A stretch of DNA of 45,283 bases from the NCBI GenBank assembly GCA_014859605.1, contig JACUTW010000013.1:1-45283 (forward strand), read 5' to 3'. Under the pieces are notes generated by a model that did no database searches, was not told the DNA's origin, and worked only from the letters and a program-made list of their open reading frames with translations. The DNA comes from Desulfuromonadales bacterium (GTDB lineage Bacteria; Desulfobacterota; Desulfuromonadia; Desulfuromonadales; UBA2197). A program made the translations under genes and the position numbers. How positions within the stretch are numbered: the first letter of the stretch is position 1; every line of letters starts with the position of its first letter. This document shows, piece by piece, positions 6,596 to 14,250 of the stretch.

Positions 6596-8768
6596 ACTCA
6601 CCGCCGGCCTTAACCCGGAGCAGCGCCAGGCCGTGCTGCACGGCGCCGGACCGCTCCTCATCCTCGCCGGTGCCGGCTCGGGGAAGACCCGCACTCTCAC
6701 CCAGCGCATCGCCCATCTCATCCGCGTTCAGGGGGTCGAGCCCTGGCGCATCCTCGCCGTCACCTTTACCAACAAGGCGGCGGCGGAGATGAAGAAGCGG
6801 GTGCAGCAGCTGGTCGGCACTGACGAACTCTGGGTCAGTACCTTTCATGCCGCCTGCGTCCGTATCCTCCGCCGCGAGATCGGCGCCCTCGGCTATCAAA
6901 GCAACTTCACCATCTGCGACGATCAGGATCAGGAGCGGCTGCTCAAGGAGGTCCTGAGCGAGCTCAATATCAGCGAGCGCACTCTCAAGGCGCGGGGGGC
7001 AGCTCAGGCGATCGACAGTGCCAAGAACCGTGGGCTCCTTCCAGCTGACCTTGATCGCAGCGATTTTTACGGCGAGCAGGTCGCCAAGGTCTACGAACTT
7101 TATCAGGCACGGATGAAGCAGGCCAACGCCCTCGATTTTGGCGATCTCATCCTCCTCACCGTCAATCTCTTTAAAACTCATCCCGAGATTCTCGGGCGCT
7201 GGCAGGAGCGCTTTCACTACCTCCTCGTCGACGAATTCCAGGATACCAACTCCATCCAGTATCAGCTGATCCGTCTTCTGGCGGCCCGCCACCACAATCT
7301 CTGCGTCGTCGGCGACGATGACCAGTCGATCTACCGCTGGCGCGGCGCCGAGGTCGGTAACATCCTCAACTTCGAGGTCGATTATCCCGGCAGCGTTACC
7401 ATCCGACTCGAACAGAACTACCGTTCGACCCGCAACATCCTCGCTGCCGCCGGTGCGGTGGTCGCCCGCAATGTCGGGCGCAAGGGGAAGAGCTTGTGGA
7501 CCGAGAACCCCACCGGCGAGCCGATCAGCATCGAGCCCCTCCCCGACGATCTCGAAGAGGCGCGCTTTGTCGCTAATGAGATCAGTAAGCTGCGCAGTGC
7601 CGGTCGCCATCTCCGCGACATCGCCGTCCTTTACCGTATCAATGCCCAGTCGCGCTCCCTGGAAGAAGCGCTGGTGCGCGAACGCCTCCCTTATGTCATG
7701 TTCGGCGGCGTCAAGTTCTACAGCCGCATGGAGATCAAGGATATCCTCGCTTACCTGCGCCTTCTCATTAACCCCAGCGATTCGCTGGCGGCGCGGCGGA
7801 TTATCAATGTCCCGGCGCGGGGGATCGGCACGACGACGGTGGAGCGCATCGCTGCTCTCCAGGATGAAGCCGGCGGCTTCTACCCCGCCTGCCAGCTGGC
7901 ACTGCAGCGTGGCGAACTCGGCCGCAGCGGTGGCAAGGTGCAAGCCTTTATCGCCCTGATCGAATCCTTTCGGACCAAGCTGGAAGAATTCCCTTATCCG
8001 CAGCTGACCAGCATCATCATTGAGGCCAGCGGCTACGGCCCGGCCCTCCTGTCCGAGCGGAGCGAAGAAGCCAAGGATCGACTTGACAACCTGCAGCAGC
8101 TCCTCACCGGCATGGAAGAGCGCTTTGCCCAGGAGAAGACTCTGGTCGATTACCTCGAAGATGTCGCCTTGGTCACCGATCTCGACAGCTACGACGGCAG
8201 CCTCGACCGGGTGACGCTGATGACCGTCCATGCCGCCAAGGGGCTCGAATATCCGGTGGTCTTCATGGCCGGGATGGAGGAGGGGCTCTTCCCCCTGGCG
8301 CGCTCCAGCGAATCGCGTGAAGAGCTCGAAGAAGAGCGCCGCCTTTGTTATGTCGGCATGACCCGGGCAATGGAGAAGCTTTATCTCGTCCATGCCCGCA
8401 AGCGCCGGGTCTTTGGCGATTACCAGTTCAACCCGCCGAGTTCCTTTCTTGGCGATATCCCGATCAGCGTTATCGAGCGCGGCCGGCGGCAATCGCCGCT
8501 GCACAAGCAGGCCGGGCACAATCTCGCCTCCCTCTTCGATCAGCCGCTGCCCGAAGTTGCAGACGAGGAGTTCAGTAGCGAACCCCGCCACGTTGCCGAA
8601 GCCGAAGAGGGTCTGCGCATCGGCAGCAAGGTGCGCCACCTCAAGTTCGGTGTCGGGGTGGTGCGGCGCATCGAAGGGAGTGGCGAGAGCTGCAAGGTCA
8701 CGGTCTGGTTTAACTCCGTCGGCCCGAAGAAACTGCTCCTCAAGTTTGCCGGTCTGGAACCGGCGTGA
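6582..8768 (+). CDS. pcrA: PcrA/UvrD-type 3'-5' DNA helicase
   Basis: A 728-residue superfamily 1A helicase of normal family length. Visible motifs in order are LNPEQRQAV (Q motif), LAGAGSGKTRTL (Walker A), TFTNKAAAEM, DEFQDTN, GDDDQSIYRWRGA, LEQNYRS, MTVHAAKGLEYPVVF and EERRLCYVGMTRA. The last 50 residues (IGSKVRHLKFGVGVV onward) match the C-terminal Tudor-like domain of PcrA/UvrD that contacts RNA polymerase. Family roles are nucleotide excision and mismatch repair, removal of RecA filaments and transcription-coupled repair. The start lies inside the ClC gene. It is the second UvrD-family helicase within 7 kb. Confidence 0.92.
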   Translation: MTTAELTAGLNPEQRQAVLHGAGPLLILAGAGSGKTRTLTQRIAHLIRVQGVEPWRILAVTFTNKAAAEMKKRVQQLVGTDELWVSTFHAACVRILRREIGALGYQSNFTICDDQDQERLLKEVLSELNISERTLKARGAAQAIDSAKNRGLLPADLDRSDFYGEQVAKVYELYQARMKQANALDFGDLILLTVNLFKTHPEILGRWQERFHYLLVDEFQDTNSIQYQLIRLLAARHHNLCVVGDDDQSIYRWRGAEVGNILNFEVDYPGSVTIRLEQNYRSTRNILAAAGAVVARNVGRKGKSLWTENPTGEPISIEPLPDDLEEARFVANEISKLRSAGRHLRDIAVLYRINAQSRSLEEALVRERLPYVMFGGVKFYSRMEIKDILAYLRLLINPSDSLAARRIINVPARGIGTTTVERIAALQDEAGGFYPACQLALQRGELGRSGGKVQAFIALIESFRTKLEEFPYPQLTSIIIEASGYGPALLSERSEEAKDRLDNLQQLLTGMEERFAQEKTLVDYLEDVALVTDLDSYDGSLDRVTLMTVHAAKGLEYPVVFMAGMEEGLFPLARSSESREELEEERRLCYVGMTRAMEKLYLVHARKRRVFGDYQFNPPSSFLGDIPISVIERGRRQSPLHKQAGHNLASLFDQPLPEVADEEFSSEPRHVAEAEEGLRIGSKVRHLKFGVGVVRRIEGSGESCKVTVWFNSVGPKKLLLKFAGLEPA

Positions 8769-8780
8769 CGAACCTTTGCC

Positions 8781-8854
8781 GGTAGGGGCACCCCTTGTGG
8801 GTGCCCGGCCTGTTTGAAATGCAGAAACGGGCACCCACAAGGGGTGCCCTTACC
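8781..8854 (+). repeat. Inverted pair of GTAG-headed REP-like palindromes
   Basis: Two copies of a short palindrome face each other. Copy 1 (8782-8806, +) begins GTAGGGGCACCCC and ends GGGTGCCC. Copy 2 (8829-8853) is its reverse complement with head GTAA. Arms of 27 bases (8781-8807 and 8828-8854) pair with one mismatch around a 20-base loop. Each copy is itself a hairpin (GGGCACCC/GGGTGCCC). A GTAG tetranucleotide before a palindrome is typical of REP elements mobilised by RAYT transposases. Placed 13 bases after the pcrA stop and just before the larB ribosome site, the structure could also end the pcrA transcript, although it lacks a T-tract. Confidence 0.8.
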
Positions 8855-8868
8855 AAGGGATATTTGCC

Positions 8869-9630
8869 ATGCACCCTGAACAGCTCAAGGAACTCCTCAC
8901 CGCCGTCAGCTCCGGCGTCTGCGATGTCGACGCAGCTCTTGCCCAGCTGCGCAACCTCCCTTTCGAGGATGCCGGGGTGGCGATGATCGATCATCACCGC
9001 ACCCTGCGTCAGGGCCTCCCCGAGACCGTTTACGGCGAAGGGAAGACCGCCGAGCAATTGCTGACTATTGTCGGCCGGATGATCGCGCACGGCGGCAATG
9101 TCCTCTCCACCCGCCTCTCGGCGGAGAAGGGGGGCATCCTTCAAGCGGCTTATCCACAGGGAGAATACGACCCCCTGGCGCGCACCTTTGTTGTCCTTCA
9201 GCAGCCGATCGTTCCCACCGGTCGGGGGACGGTGCTGGTGGTTTGCGCCGGAACCTCCGATCTGCCGGTGGCGAAAGAAGCGGCGATCACCGCCCGCCTC
9301 TTCGGCAACCTCGTCGACGAGGTCAGCGATGTCGGTGTCGCCGGCATTCACCGTCTCTTTGCCCACAGCGAAAAGTTGCGTAAGGCAGCGGTGATCATCG
9401 TCGTCGCCGGCATGGAGGGGGCGCTCCCTTCGGTGGTCGGCGGCCTGGTACCAGCACCGATCATCGCCGTGCCGACCTCGGTCGGTTACGGCGCGGCCTT
9501 CGGTGGCATCGCCGCCCTCCTCGGCATGCTCAACTCCTGCGCCGGCGGAGTGACGGTCGTCAATATCGACAACGGTTTCGGCGCCGCTTATGCCGCCACC
9601 CGCATCAACCGGGGGGAGGGCGCAGCATGA
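8869..9630 (+). CDS. larB: LarB, nickel-pincer nucleotide biosynthesis carboxylase/hydrolase
   Basis: A 253-residue protein with the AIR-carboxylase-like fold of LarB. LarB carboxylates and hydrolyses nicotinic acid adenine dinucleotide in the first step toward the nickel-pincer nucleotide cofactor of lactate racemase and related enzymes. The C-terminal half carries the PurE-like signatures AGTSDLPVAKEAA, VVAGMEGALPSVV, VPTSVGYG and NSCAGGVTVVNIDNGFGA. AAGGGA at 8855-8860 provides the ribosome site. The stop overlaps the larC start (ATGA, 9627-9630), indicating coupling. No lactate racemase (larA) or sulfur transferase (larE) gene is visible in the window. Confidence 0.9.
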   Translation: MHPEQLKELLTAVSSGVCDVDAALAQLRNLPFEDAGVAMIDHHRTLRQGLPETVYGEGKTAEQLLTIVGRMIAHGGNVLSTRLSAEKGGILQAAYPQGEYDPLARTFVVLQQPIVPTGRGTVLVVCAGTSDLPVAKEAAITARLFGNLVDEVSDVGVAGIHRLFAHSEKLRKAAVIIVVAGMEGALPSVVGGLVPAPIIAVPTSVGYGAAFGGIAALLGMLNSCAGGVTVVNIDNGFGAAYAATRINRGEGAA

Positions 9631-10814
9631 TCCTTTATCTCGATCCCTTTTCCGGCGCCTCCGGCGATATGTTCCTCGGCCTCCTCGTCGACCTCGGCGT
9701 CGACCCCGAGCAGATCGAAGCGCAGTTGCGCTGCCTTCCCGTCGATGGCTGGAGTCTCGCCTGGCAGCGCGAAAAGCGTCGGGGCATCGAAGGTTGTCGC
9801 GCCCTGGTTGCGGTTGACGAAGAGCACCAGCATCGCTCCTGGCGCGACATCGACACCATGCTCGCCGAAGCATCCCTGGTGGCGCCGGTGCGCGAACTGG
9901 CGCGGCGGATTTTGTCCCGACTCGCTGTTGCGGAGGGGAAGGTGCACGGCGTCCCGACGGAGGAGGTCCACTTTCACGAAGTCGGCGCCCTCGATTCGAT
10001 CGTCGATATCGTCGGCGTCGCCGCCGGCCTGGTCGCCCTCAATGCGGAGCGGATCATCTGCGGCGCTCTCCCTTTCGCGACCGGGATGGTACTGAGCGCC
10101 CACGGTCGCTACCCCCTGCCGGCGCCGGCGACGCTGGAACTGCTGCGCGGTTGGCCGCAGCGTCCCGACGCCAGCGATAGTGAACTCCTCACCCCGACCG
10201 GCGCGGCGATTATCGCCGAGGTCGCCAGCTTCGGTTCCTTTCCGTCCATGACTTTGGAGCAGATCGGTTACGGCGTCGGCAGCCGTGACACCACCGACCG
10301 TCCCAACCTGCTGCGCGGCTGCCTGGGCCGTGTCGGCAGTACGGAGGGTCGCGACAAAGTGGCGGTGATCGAAACCCACCTCGACGATTCCACCCCGGAA
10401 CTCCTCGGCTACCTGAGCGAGCGCCTTTTTGCCGCCGGCGCCCTCGATGTCGGCTATAGTCCACTGCAGATGAAGAAGAACCGTCCCGGCACCCGCCTCA
10501 CCGTTGTTTCCCGGCCGGCGGAGCAGGAGCAGCTTGCCCGCCTGATCCTGCGCGAAAGCAGCGCTATCGGTGTGCGTTTTTCTGAAAGCGAACGGCTCAA
10601 GCTGCGCCGCGAAGCCGGGGTGGTGACGACGGAGTTCGGTGAGGCGGTGGTCAAGCTGATCTTTGAGGGGGAGGAACTGTTGCGGGTCACGCCCGAATAC
10701 GAGAGCTGCCGCACTCTGGCGGTTGCGACGGAGCGGCCGCTGGCGGAGATTTACCGGCTGGTCGAGCAGGCGGCGGCGGAGAAGTATAAGAAAGGGCAGG
10801 GGGCGCGCCATTGA
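9627..10814 (+). CDS. larC: LarC, nickel insertion protein
   Basis: A 395-residue LarC, the CTP-dependent cyclometallase that inserts nickel into the pincer nucleotide. The N-terminus LYLDPFSGASGDMFLGLL is the family signature. EVHFHEVGALDSIVDIVG and LTPTGAAI also match, and the C-terminal half (ETHLDDSTPELLGYL, KKNRPGTRLTVV) is present. The coding frame is uninterrupted, unlike lactobacillal larC, which is read through a programmed frameshift. It overlaps larB by 4 bases, and its TGA overlaps the TTG start of the next gene. The substrate enzyme of the cofactor is not encoded nearby. Confidence 0.92.
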   Translation: MILYLDPFSGASGDMFLGLLVDLGVDPEQIEAQLRCLPVDGWSLAWQREKRRGIEGCRALVAVDEEHQHRSWRDIDTMLAEASLVAPVRELARRILSRLAVAEGKVHGVPTEEVHFHEVGALDSIVDIVGVAAGLVALNAERIICGALPFATGMVLSAHGRYPLPAPATLELLRGWPQRPDASDSELLTPTGAAIIAEVASFGSFPSMTLEQIGYGVGSRDTTDRPNLLRGCLGRVGSTEGRDKVAVIETHLDDSTPELLGYLSERLFAAGALDVGYSPLQMKKNRPGTRLTVVSRPAEQEQLARLILRESSAIGVRFSESERLKLRREAGVVTTEFGEAVVKLIFEGEELLRVTPEYESCRTLAVATERPLAEIYRLVEQAAAEKYKKGQGARH

Positions 10815-11680
10815 TCGCGAAAGAGTTCATCGCCAAGTGGCAGGCTTCGACTCTCAAGGAGCGCTCGGCCAGCCAGTCGCACTTCAACGATCTCTGCACC
10901 CTGATCGGGCATCCTAATCCCGTTGAGGCTGATCCGACCGGCGAGCATTTTACTTTTGAGCGCGGCGCCGCCAAGACCGGTGGTGGTGACGTCTGGGCCG
11001 ATGTCTGGAAGAAGGGGTGCTTTGCCTGGGAGTACAAAGGGAAGCACAAGGATCTGATCGCCGCCTTTAGCCAGCTGCAACGCTACGCCATCGCCCTGGA
11101 AAACCCGCCCCTTCTCGTTGTCTCCGACATGGAGACGATCAACATCCATACTAACTTCACCAACACCGTGCAGGAGATTCACACCTTCGCCCTCGAAGAG
11201 CTGGACCTCCCGGCGGTGCGGAAAAAGCTCCTCTGGCTCTTTACCGAGCCTGAGCTCTTTCGCCCCGGCGTCACCCGCCCCTTTCCCGCCAGGCCTCGAA
11301 CCCGCCCTCACCCGGCCTGCGGCCACCCTCTCCCCCAGGGTGAGAGGGGCAGCGAAGCAAATCCCGCCGTCGCTACGGCTGCCTGCCGTCTGGTCGAGTT
11401 GCGCGACAACTGGCTCAATCCGCGGGATGCCTCCGAAGTCGAACTAAAGAAGCGTACCCTCACCAACCTTTACAACCAGCGCCCACAGTGGCTGGCCAAT
11501 GCCCACGCCGCCCTCGATGCTGCCGTCGCCGCCGCCTACGGTTGGCCCGCCGATCTGGCGGACGATGAAGTTCTGGCCCGCTTGCTGGCGCTGAACCGGG
11601 AGCGGAGCGGAAAACCTGCCGTTCCTGAACACGATCTATACGAGCTCGGGAAGCCGTGTTGCACGGAGGTCAGACAATGA
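10811..11680 (+). pseudogene. Internally deleted type IIL (MmeI-like) restriction-modification enzyme
   Basis: The 289-residue reading frame joins two ends of a much longer enzyme. Residues 1 to about 155 match the N-terminal nuclease of MmeI-type single-chain restriction-modification proteins, with D64-x9-E74-x-K76 (the PD-(D/E)xK pattern) in ADVWKKGCFAWEYKG. Residues about 190-270 (RTLTNLYNQRPQWLANAHAA, YGWPADLADDEVLARLLALN) match the C-terminal end of the same enzymes. The central methyltransferase with its NPPY motif and most of the specificity domain are absent; MmeI itself is about 900 residues. A palindromic repeat (11302-11350) sits at the joint and is read in frame. TTG start overlapping the larC stop. 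It may still be expressed, but an intact restriction enzyme is unlikely. Confidence 0.7.
11302..11350 (+). repeat. Palindromic intergenic-type repeat inside a reading frame
   Basis: CCCTCTC (11326-11332) pairs with GAGAGGG (11342-11348), preceded by GGCC-TGC-GGCC. This composite of CCCTCACCC and CCCTCTCCC blocks is a short repeat commonly seen between genes in proteobacteria. Here it is translated in frame as TRPHPACGHPLPQGERG. It lies exactly where the methyltransferase part of the MmeI-like enzyme is missing. Confidence 0.65.
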
Positions 11681-12804
11681 AAATGGAAGAATTTCGTTCC
11701 GGCGTCTTTAAGCAGCAATACCAGTACAAGAGTTTTTCCCCGGCCTTGGTCAATCAGGTCTGGACCTGGGAAGAACCGAAGGTGAACACTCTGCTGGAAA
11801 AAGCGACTCAGGCATTGAGCGGTCTGAATGCTTTTTCACTGATCGTGCCTAATGTTGATCTCTTCATTCAGATGCACATCATGAAAGAAGCCAACACCTC
11901 CAGTCGTATCGAAGGTACGCAGACCGAGATGGATGAGGCGTTGATGGATCTGGATCAGATCGATCCGGAAAAGCGTGATGACTGGCAGGAAGTGCAAAAC
12001 TATGTGCAGGCCATGAATCAGGCCTTGAACTCACTGGAGAAGTTGCCGCTGTCTAACCGGCTGCTGAAGGAGACCCATGCCATTCTTCTGCAAGGGGTCA
12101 GAGGTGAACGTAAAACGCCCGGCGACTTTCGTATCAGCCAGAACTGGATCGGCGGAGCCAGCCTTCAGGATGCGGTCTTTATTCCACCGCATCAGAACGA
12201 AGTCGATGAATTGATGGCCGATTTGGAAAAATTTTGGCACAACGACGCAATCGATGTGCCTCATTTGATCCGCATTGCCATCAGTCACTACCAGTTTGAG
12301 ACGATTCATCCCTTTCTAGATGGTAACGGCAGGATCGGCCGGCTGCTGATTACGCTCTACCTGGTCAGTCACGGGATGCTGAGCAAGCCGTCGCTGTACC
12401 TTTCGGATTATTTCGAAAAGCACAAAGGGGCTTATTACGATGCGCTCACGACGGTCAGGTCTTCCAACAATCTATTGCATTGGATTAAGTTTTTCCTGGT
12501 CGCGGTTACCGCTACGGCGGAAAAGGGGCAGGAAACTTTTAGAAATATTCTTGCCTTGAAGAACGAGGTGGACGGACAAATCGTCTCTCTCGGCAGGCGG
12601 GCCGAAAATGCCCGCAATCTTTTATTGCACCTCTACCAAAAGCCGCTGATTAACGCTAATTCTGTTGCCAAACTGCTTGACCTGACACCGCGTGCTGCCA
12701 ATGCCCTGATCAAGGACCTTGAATCACTTGGAATTTTGAAGGAAATGACCGGGTTCAAACGCAATCGGCTCTTTATGTTTGAGAAATATTTACACCTCTT
12801 TTAG
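11677..12804 (+). CDS. Fic-domain protein with N-terminal inhibitory helix and C-terminal wHTH
   Basis: A 375-residue Fic family protein, predicted to transfer AMP (or another nucleotide moiety) to hydroxyl groups of target proteins. The catalytic loop HPFLDGNGRIGR (211-222) fits HxFx(D/E)GNGRxxR completely. SSRIEG at 75-80 fits the autoinhibitory (S/T)xxxE(G/N) motif, so activity is probably self-restrained. Residues about 310-375 look like a winged helix (NSVAKLLDLTPRAANALIKDLESLGIL), which may bind DNA. ATG 11677 was chosen because GGAGG lies 7 bases upstream. An in-frame GTG at 11656 is less likely. It overlaps the stop of the MmeI remnant. Base composition is more AT-rich than the neighbours. 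Confidence 0.9.
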   Translation: MKMEEFRSGVFKQQYQYKSFSPALVNQVWTWEEPKVNTLLEKATQALSGLNAFSLIVPNVDLFIQMHIMKEANTSSRIEGTQTEMDEALMDLDQIDPEKRDDWQEVQNYVQAMNQALNSLEKLPLSNRLLKETHAILLQGVRGERKTPGDFRISQNWIGGASLQDAVFIPPHQNEVDELMADLEKFWHNDAIDVPHLIRIAISHYQFETIHPFLDGNGRIGRLLITLYLVSHGMLSKPSLYLSDYFEKHKGAYYDALTTVRSSNNLLHWIKFFLVAVTATAEKGQETFRNILALKNEVDGQIVSLGRRAENARNLLLHLYQKPLINANSVAKLLDLTPRAANALIKDLESLGILKEMTGFKRNRLFMFEKYLHLF

Positions 12805-12828
12805 ACGTTTTCGGTAAATATGAAATAT

Positions 12829-12864
12829 TATATTTTACTTTAATTGATAAAAGTAAAATATAAT
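12829..12864 (+). promoter_or_regulatory. AT-rich inverted repeat with embedded -10 box
   Basis: TATATTTTACTTT (12829-12841) and AAAGTAAAATATA (12850-12862) form a perfect 13-base inverted repeat with an 8-base spacer. The right arm runs into a consensus TATAAT at 12859-12864. A third partial copy, AAAAGTAAAATA, lies at 12889-12900. No good -35 box is visible. The layout suggests an operator controlling transcription of the nucleotidyltransferase gene, perhaps bound by the wHTH of the preceding Fic protein; the binding protein is inference. Confidence 0.5.
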
Positions 12865-12958
12865 TCTCTGGAGACGCGTTTTTTGCCGAAAAGTAAAATA
12901 AGGTTATGGGAAAACGGTCGCTATAACCGCAGCGATTTCCTTACGGTGATATGGAAGA

Positions 12959-13750
12959 ATGATCGTGACCACAGAAGCCATCCACGACGAACTTGCCCGC
13001 ATCGAGCGCGAGTACAATGTTCGCGTCCTCTACGCCGTCGAGTCGGGGAGCCGAGCCTGGGGCTTCGCCTCCCGCGACAGCGATTATGATGTGCGCTTTG
13101 TCTATCTGCATCCCCTCGAATGGTACCTCTCTATTAATGAAAAGCGGGATGTGATCGAAGAACCGATCTCCGGCCTCCTCGATGTCAGCGGCTGGGACCT
13201 GCGCAAAGCTCTGGGGCTCTTTCGCAAGTCGAATCCACCGCTATTAGAATGGCTCGGTTCACCGATCGTTTATGTTGAACGACACGGCCTGGCCGAGCGG
13301 ATGCGGGATCTGCTGAAGAGGAGTTTTTCACCTCTCAGCTGCCTGCATCACTATATGCACATGGCGCAAGGGAATTATCGAGAGTACCTGCGTGGCGAGA
13401 CGGTGCGGATCAAGAAGTACTTCTACGTACTGCGTCCAATCCTGGCCTGCTCCTGGATCGAAAAACACCGCACTATGCCGCCGACCGAATTCGCCGAACT
13501 GTATGCCGACGCGGAGTTGTCGCCGGAGCTGACGGCAACGATCGAGGAGTTGCTGCGTCGCAAGTTGGCCGGCGAAGAACTCGATACAGAGCCGCGCATT
13601 GCGGTTCTCAACGACTATCTTGACGAGCGCATCGGGCATTTCAGTGCCATCGCGACGGGAATGGAGCGCGGCGATCTTTCCGTGGAGGTTTTGGATCGAC
13701 TCTTTGTCGATATGCTGCATGAGGTTTGGCAAAAGACTGCCAGAGAGTAA
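12959..13750 (+). CDS. YcgL/RlaP-type nucleotidyltransferase
   Basis: A 263-residue protein with a DNA polymerase beta-type nucleotidyltransferase fold. The signature GSRAWGFASRDSDYDVRFVY holds the GS pair (30-31) and the two metal aspartates D42 and D44. The rest resembles the YcgL family, which has been linked by genome context to RNA repair (RlaP). The natural substrate is unknown. ATG 12959 is given. A GTG at 12965, 7 bases after GGAAG, is an equally good start and removes two residues. It follows a Fic gene after a 154-base regulatory gap. Both enzymes handle nucleotides, but a joint role is speculative. Confidence 0.72.
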   Translation: MIVTTEAIHDELARIEREYNVRVLYAVESGSRAWGFASRDSDYDVRFVYLHPLEWYLSINEKRDVIEEPISGLLDVSGWDLRKALGLFRKSNPPLLEWLGSPIVYVERHGLAERMRDLLKRSFSPLSCLHHYMHMAQGNYREYLRGETVRIKKYFYVLRPILACSWIEKHRTMPPTEFAELYADAELSPELTATIEELLRRKLAGEELDTEPRIAVLNDYLDERIGHFSAIATGMERGDLSVEVLDRLFVDMLHEVWQKTARE

Positions 13751-14145
13751 GCGGACCATATTGAGAACATCCTCACTATGGTCGAAACTTCCACATTATA
13801 GAATTCGTTATACGACCATTTTCCTGCCGTCAGGAAGATGGTTGATCTCGATTCGGAGGCTGATCGTTTTCTTGATGTCAGGAAAACGATCTCGCTGCCC
13901 AAGGGTGGGAAAAGAGATCGAGGACCTCAGCGTTGTCTCCCATCAGGTTTTGCTTGCGTCGCAGAGCGACAGATTGACGGTAGTCGGGCTATCATCGAAC
14001 GCCCTTACAGGGCTCACATCGTGAGCTGGAGCTTGCTCCTTGCCACGAGATTTTAGTGTTGCTGCCGCCGCTGAAGACCCACAGGAAATCACCATGTTCG
14101 CCGGCCCATTCCCCCTTTTCCCGACAAGTCGCACAAGAAACTTTC
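13751..14145. other. Gene-poor stretch with hairpins and possible gene debris
   Basis: No convincing intact gene is present between the nucleotidyltransferase and the ATP synthase operon. ACCATTTTCCTG (13815-13826) pairs with 13831-13842 with one mismatch. GATCGTTTTC (13862-13871) pairs perfectly with 13882-13891. The two hairpins share the pattern TTTTCxTGxxGTCAGGAA at 48-base spacing. Three small hairpins follow at 14001-14039 (GCCCT/AGGGC, GCTCAC/GTGAGC, GGAGC/GCTCC). In one + frame the text reads DHFPAVRKMVDLDS and DRFLDVRKTISLPKGG, faintly resembling DinD-type proteins, so decayed coding sequence is possible. Confidence 0.4.
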
Positions 14146-14174
14146 TTGACAATCGATAGTCACTGTGTTAGCTA
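14146..14174 (+). promoter_or_regulatory. Candidate promoter of the ATP synthase operon
   Basis: A perfect -35 box TTGACA (14146-14151) is followed after 17 bases by TAGCTA (14169-14174), a weak -10. It lies 77 bases before the first gene of the operon, the only good -35 in the upstream region. The -10 is poor, so the assignment is tentative. Confidence 0.45.
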
Positions 14175-14250
14175 TGCACCGCTTTAGGGCCCGGCTCGGG
14201 GAGTTCTTCTCCGGACTGGTGGTATAGACTGACAGATTCGAGGTGTATCG

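Noticed and set aside
9627-10814. Programmed frameshift in larC
   Set aside because: In some lactobacilli larC is split, but here one uninterrupted frame carries both halves.
12844-13089. Small + frame overlapping the nucleotidyltransferase start
   Set aside because: It spans the operator and then runs out of frame through a real gene. No family resemblance.
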